A stretch of 37,056 nucleotides of DNA from Planctomycetia bacterium (GTDB lineage Bacteria; Planctomycetota; Planctomycetia; Pirellulales; Thermoguttaceae), in NCBI GenBank assembly GCA_030539035.1, contig JAUNSU010000029.1:1-37056 (forward strand). Direction: 5' to 3'. How positions within the stretch are numbered: position 1 is the stretch's first letter; the number at the start of each line of letters is the position of its first letter. The notes under the pieces were generated by a model. That model had not been told where the DNA came from, did no database searches, and saw only the letters and a program-made list of their open reading frames with translations. This document shows positions 34,941 to 37,056 of this stretch, one piece after another. A program made the position numbers and the translations under genes.

Positions 34941-35291
34941 TGTGTTTTCTCCTTAACGAAAATTAACGGACATATCCGTTTCCTTCCTCACCGACAAACT
35001 TTCAATGATTGGACTTTTGAAATAAAACCGATTTCAGGTCTTTTCAGGAACCTGTCGACACTTCATTTGTCTTGAACGGAAAGCTCGCGCGGATTACCAA
35101 ACCAGGAATGAATTCGGGAAAGCGGATAATACTGGATTTGGGGACAATCCCTTTTTTTTAATTTAACTCAATTTAACGATTAACAAAGCAAAGAGAACAG
35201 GGAAATGTTTAACGGACAGTAAACGAGCATAAACTTCCCGGTTTTTAACAGAAGGGGCATTGCCTGCCCCTTCTTGCGGAAAGATTCAAGA
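34941..35291. other. Intergenic region between two DUF1559 genes
   Basis: 351 bp, AT-rich, no gene. It contains the hairpin at 35251-35273 next to the upstream gene's stop and, nearer 34940, a CGGA-N4-TCCG inverted repeat (about 34968-34979) close to the downstream gene's Shine-Dalgarno. No clear consensus promoter was identified by eye. Confidence 0.5.
35251..35273 (-). terminator. Candidate terminator hairpin after the DUF1559 gene at 35292-36416
   Basis: 9-bp stem GAAGGGGCA / TGCCCCTTC with a five-base loop, 19 bases after the stop on the minus strand. The following bases are only weakly T-rich, so efficiency is uncertain. Confidence 0.6.
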
Positions 35292-36416
35292 TCAGTCGGA
35301 CAGTTTCGAAATATCGAGAACTCCGGAATTGATGTCTGTCCAATAGCATTTTTTGTCGTTGGGGGTCATTGCGCGGACGTAAACATTCTGATCGACCTGA
35401 TCGCTCAGAACCCGGACACTGCCGTCAACCATGGCGGCAACAACGGTACCGGGGTGATAAGAAGCGGGTCGAGCGGTCATCCAGGCGCGGTCGCCTTCCA
35501 GATCCATCGCGCAGCGATTGATCGGCATCGGGCCGTTCAAAGCGGAATAAGTCGCTGTCGCCGTCCAAGACCAAGTAGGCTCACTGCTCAAACCGGCAGT
35601 GGTAATGCTTGATCCGCTCCAGACGGACGCGCAAGGAAGCGTGTTAAGATAATTAACAAAGGTGCCGGTTCCGGTAAAGGTGACCTGATGGTTCGCAGCA
35701 GTTGGGAAGGACCAGCAGAAACCGACTTGATACTCGTAAAGCGGCCACCCATCAGCTACCGTGAAACTTGCGGCCTGCGGGTTTTCCGAAAGAAGGAGGG
35801 TATTGGTCGAACCGTCAACGATATCGTCGATGGAAACGGCGCCATCCGCTTTCGCATTGGACCAGGAATTGGCGGCATAATATCCGCCGGCTCCATTATT
35901 CAGTACACCATTATACCGGGAAGAGTCCCCGCAAAGATACTGCTGATCAACAGTGATTCCTGTTCCTGTACCCACAAAACGTGTTCCCATTAAACCATCA
36001 TTGTATCCGCAGTTGGCGACATAGCAGACTTGACCGGTGCTTTGGGTTCCAATGCTTTTGCAGTGCATGAAGGGGAGGGTAACATCGGAAACACCGATTC
36101 GGGTAAAGTTGTCCCAAAGCTGGACACTGTCCAGATAGGGGAAAAGAACGGGAAGCCAGCTGGTCGCGGTCGAAGTACTGATATTGTTTCTGTCGACACG
36201 GACACTGTTGACGAACTGGGGGAACTTGTTTCGGGCACTTTGATAGTTGTTGAAAGCAAGGGCGATGTTTTTCTGGTTGTTAATACAAACCGCACGACGA
36301 CCGGCTTCACGGGCGGATTGAACCGCGGGAAGAAGAAGACCGGCGAGCATACCGATGATGGACACGACCACCAGGAGCTCGATGAGCGTAAAAGCCAACT
36401 TAATGTTCTTTTTCAT
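35292..36416 (-). CDS. DUF1559 pseudopilin-like protein (H-X9-DG)
   Basis: A 374-aa paralogue of the 33870-34940 product. The N-terminus is [20 protein letters not shown], with prepilin cleavage expected before Phe9, then [17 protein letters not shown]. The C-terminus is [18 protein letters not shown] (H-X9-DG). Start ATG 36416 is chosen because AAAGGA lies about eight bases upstream; the open frame continues 100 codons further up, but that part has no Shine-Dalgarno and looks non-coding. A larger central insertion rich in Gly, Thr, Ser and Asn distinguishes it from its neighbour. Confidence 0.92.
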   Translation of the reverse strand: MKKNIKLAFTLIELLVVVSIIGMLAGLLLPAVQSAREAGRRAVCINNQKNIALAFNNYQSARNKFPQFVNSVRVDRNNISTSTATSWLPVLFPYLDSVQLWDNFTRIGVSDVTLPFMHCKSIGTQSTGQVCYVANCGYNDGLMGTRFVGTGTGITVDQQYLCGDSSRYNGVLNNGAGGYYAANSWSNAKADGAVSIDDIVDGSTNTLLLSENPQAASFTVADGWPLYEYQVGFCWSFPTAANHQVTFTGTGTFVNYLNTLPCASVWSGSSITTAGLSSEPTWSWTATATYSALNGPMPINRCAMDLEGDRAWMTARPASYHPGTVVAAMVDGSVRVLSDQVDQNVYVRAMTPNDKKCYWTDINSGVLDISKLSD

Positions 36417-37056
36417 AATACGTTCCTTTTCAATAATGGGCGCGGAAACGAACTTGCCCGTTCTTTTACCGCGCAAAAAACCTTGCCCTTGTGTATTCTT
36501 GTCCCGTTGTGTACTTTCGTATCGGTTCGTTTTTCGTATTTTCGGCGAATGCCGAGGATATAAATTAAGGAACAAAACGGATAAAAACGAATCGCATTTT
36601 AAAACGATCTTCTGAAAAACGGCTGGTTTTCGCTTTTCAGAGGAACGGCACCCGGACTTTATCTTTTTAACGCCGAAAACCGGCGATCTGTAAGAATCCT
36701 TGCCTTTTTGATTCATTCAGATCGGATAAAGTTTCCTGCTTTTGGAATTTCGTTAAAAAACTTTCCTTTTTTTAAAAATCGGGAAGAGATTTTTATCAAA
36801 ACGCCAAAAGCCGCCGAACGAGACTTAAAATTTCTTTAAAATTGCAGTTCTCCAAAAAACCACAACTTTTCTATAATAAGATTACACTGATGGGGCCAGA
36901 AAATCAAGTAGGGGAAATAAAAAAATCCCCAATTTTTTCAAATATTTTCAAATATTTTTTCAATCGACGTTAAAACAGTGAAATCGGGAGACGATGGAGG
37001 AGTAGTGTTTAGTGTTTAGGGCTGGGTGGGGGAGTGGGAGAGAGGAGATTGCGTTG
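36417..37056. other. Gene-free right end of the window
   Basis: 640 bp upstream of the last DUF1559 gene with no convincing coding frame. It is AT-rich around 36730-36970, carries a TCGGC/GCCGA hairpin near 36541-36556, and ends with a GTGTTTA word repeated in tandem at about 37007-37020, similar to the GTGATTA words near 30836. It probably contains the promoter and long leader of the DUF1559 gene. Confidence 0.5.

Noticed and set aside
36417-36716. N-terminal extension of the last DUF1559 gene by 100 codons
   Set aside because: It would put a pseudopilin cleavage motif far inside the protein; ATG 36416 has a good Shine-Dalgarno and fits the family.

Overview
The window looks like a chromosomal segment of a member of the Planctomycetota, possibly Pirellulales-like; I would not go below phylum with confidence. 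The lineage-typical signs are three DUF1559 pseudopilins with the H-X9-DG motif, an ECF sigma factor paired with a FecR/LamG membrane protein, an M16 homologue without its zinc motif, a CitMHS_2/NhaD-type transporter, and a bacterial topoisomerase VI B subunit. lpxD and lpxI show a lipid-A-type outer membrane pathway. No rRNA, tRNA or CRISPR array was seen.

Layout. Positions 1-8681 are read on the minus strand: lpxD-lpxI, a GT2 glycosyltransferase, a secreted gluzincin-like peptidase, an NhaD/CitMHS_2 transporter, and rnd-mutY with an ATGA overlap (mutY runs off the left edge). Positions 8926-14794 are a compact plus-strand run: GNAT, M16-like protein, nrnA-type DHH phosphoesterase, truA, and a GH27/GH36-like alpha-galactosidase. 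Positions 14819-16388 are a small island: two 121-bp direct repeats bracket a DUF3791 - DUF3990 - DUF3791 operon (a predicted ADP-ribosyltransferase-fold protein between two small helical proteins) plus a MITE-like element. A second copy of that element lies at 6487-6649.

Positions 16380-25134 are a minus-strand operon of six genes: ECF sigma, FecR/LamG transmembrane protein, DUF1559 pseudopilin, RpiB/LacAB-like isomerase, a secreted ADP-ribosylglycohydrolase-DUF4091 fusion, and a secreted TIM-barrel glycosidase-like protein. It reads as a self-regulated unit for sensing and degrading an extracellular glycan or glycoconjugate. Positions 25439-30502 hold a plus-strand YbhGFSR-type ABC-2 exporter behind a strong sigma70-like promoter. 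Positions 30503-31678 are gene-free and repeat-rich, with a 218-bp unit in 2.6 tandem copies. Then come top6B without an adjacent A subunit, and two more DUF1559 genes, all on the minus strand, followed by a gene-free right end.

The main candidates for something new are the repeat-bounded DUF3791-DUF3990-DUF3791 module, the sigma/FecR-LamG/pseudopilin/hydrolase operon with its ADP-ribosylglycohydrolase-DUF4091 fusion, and the strong excess of GATC in the chromosomal genes, which weakens in the island.
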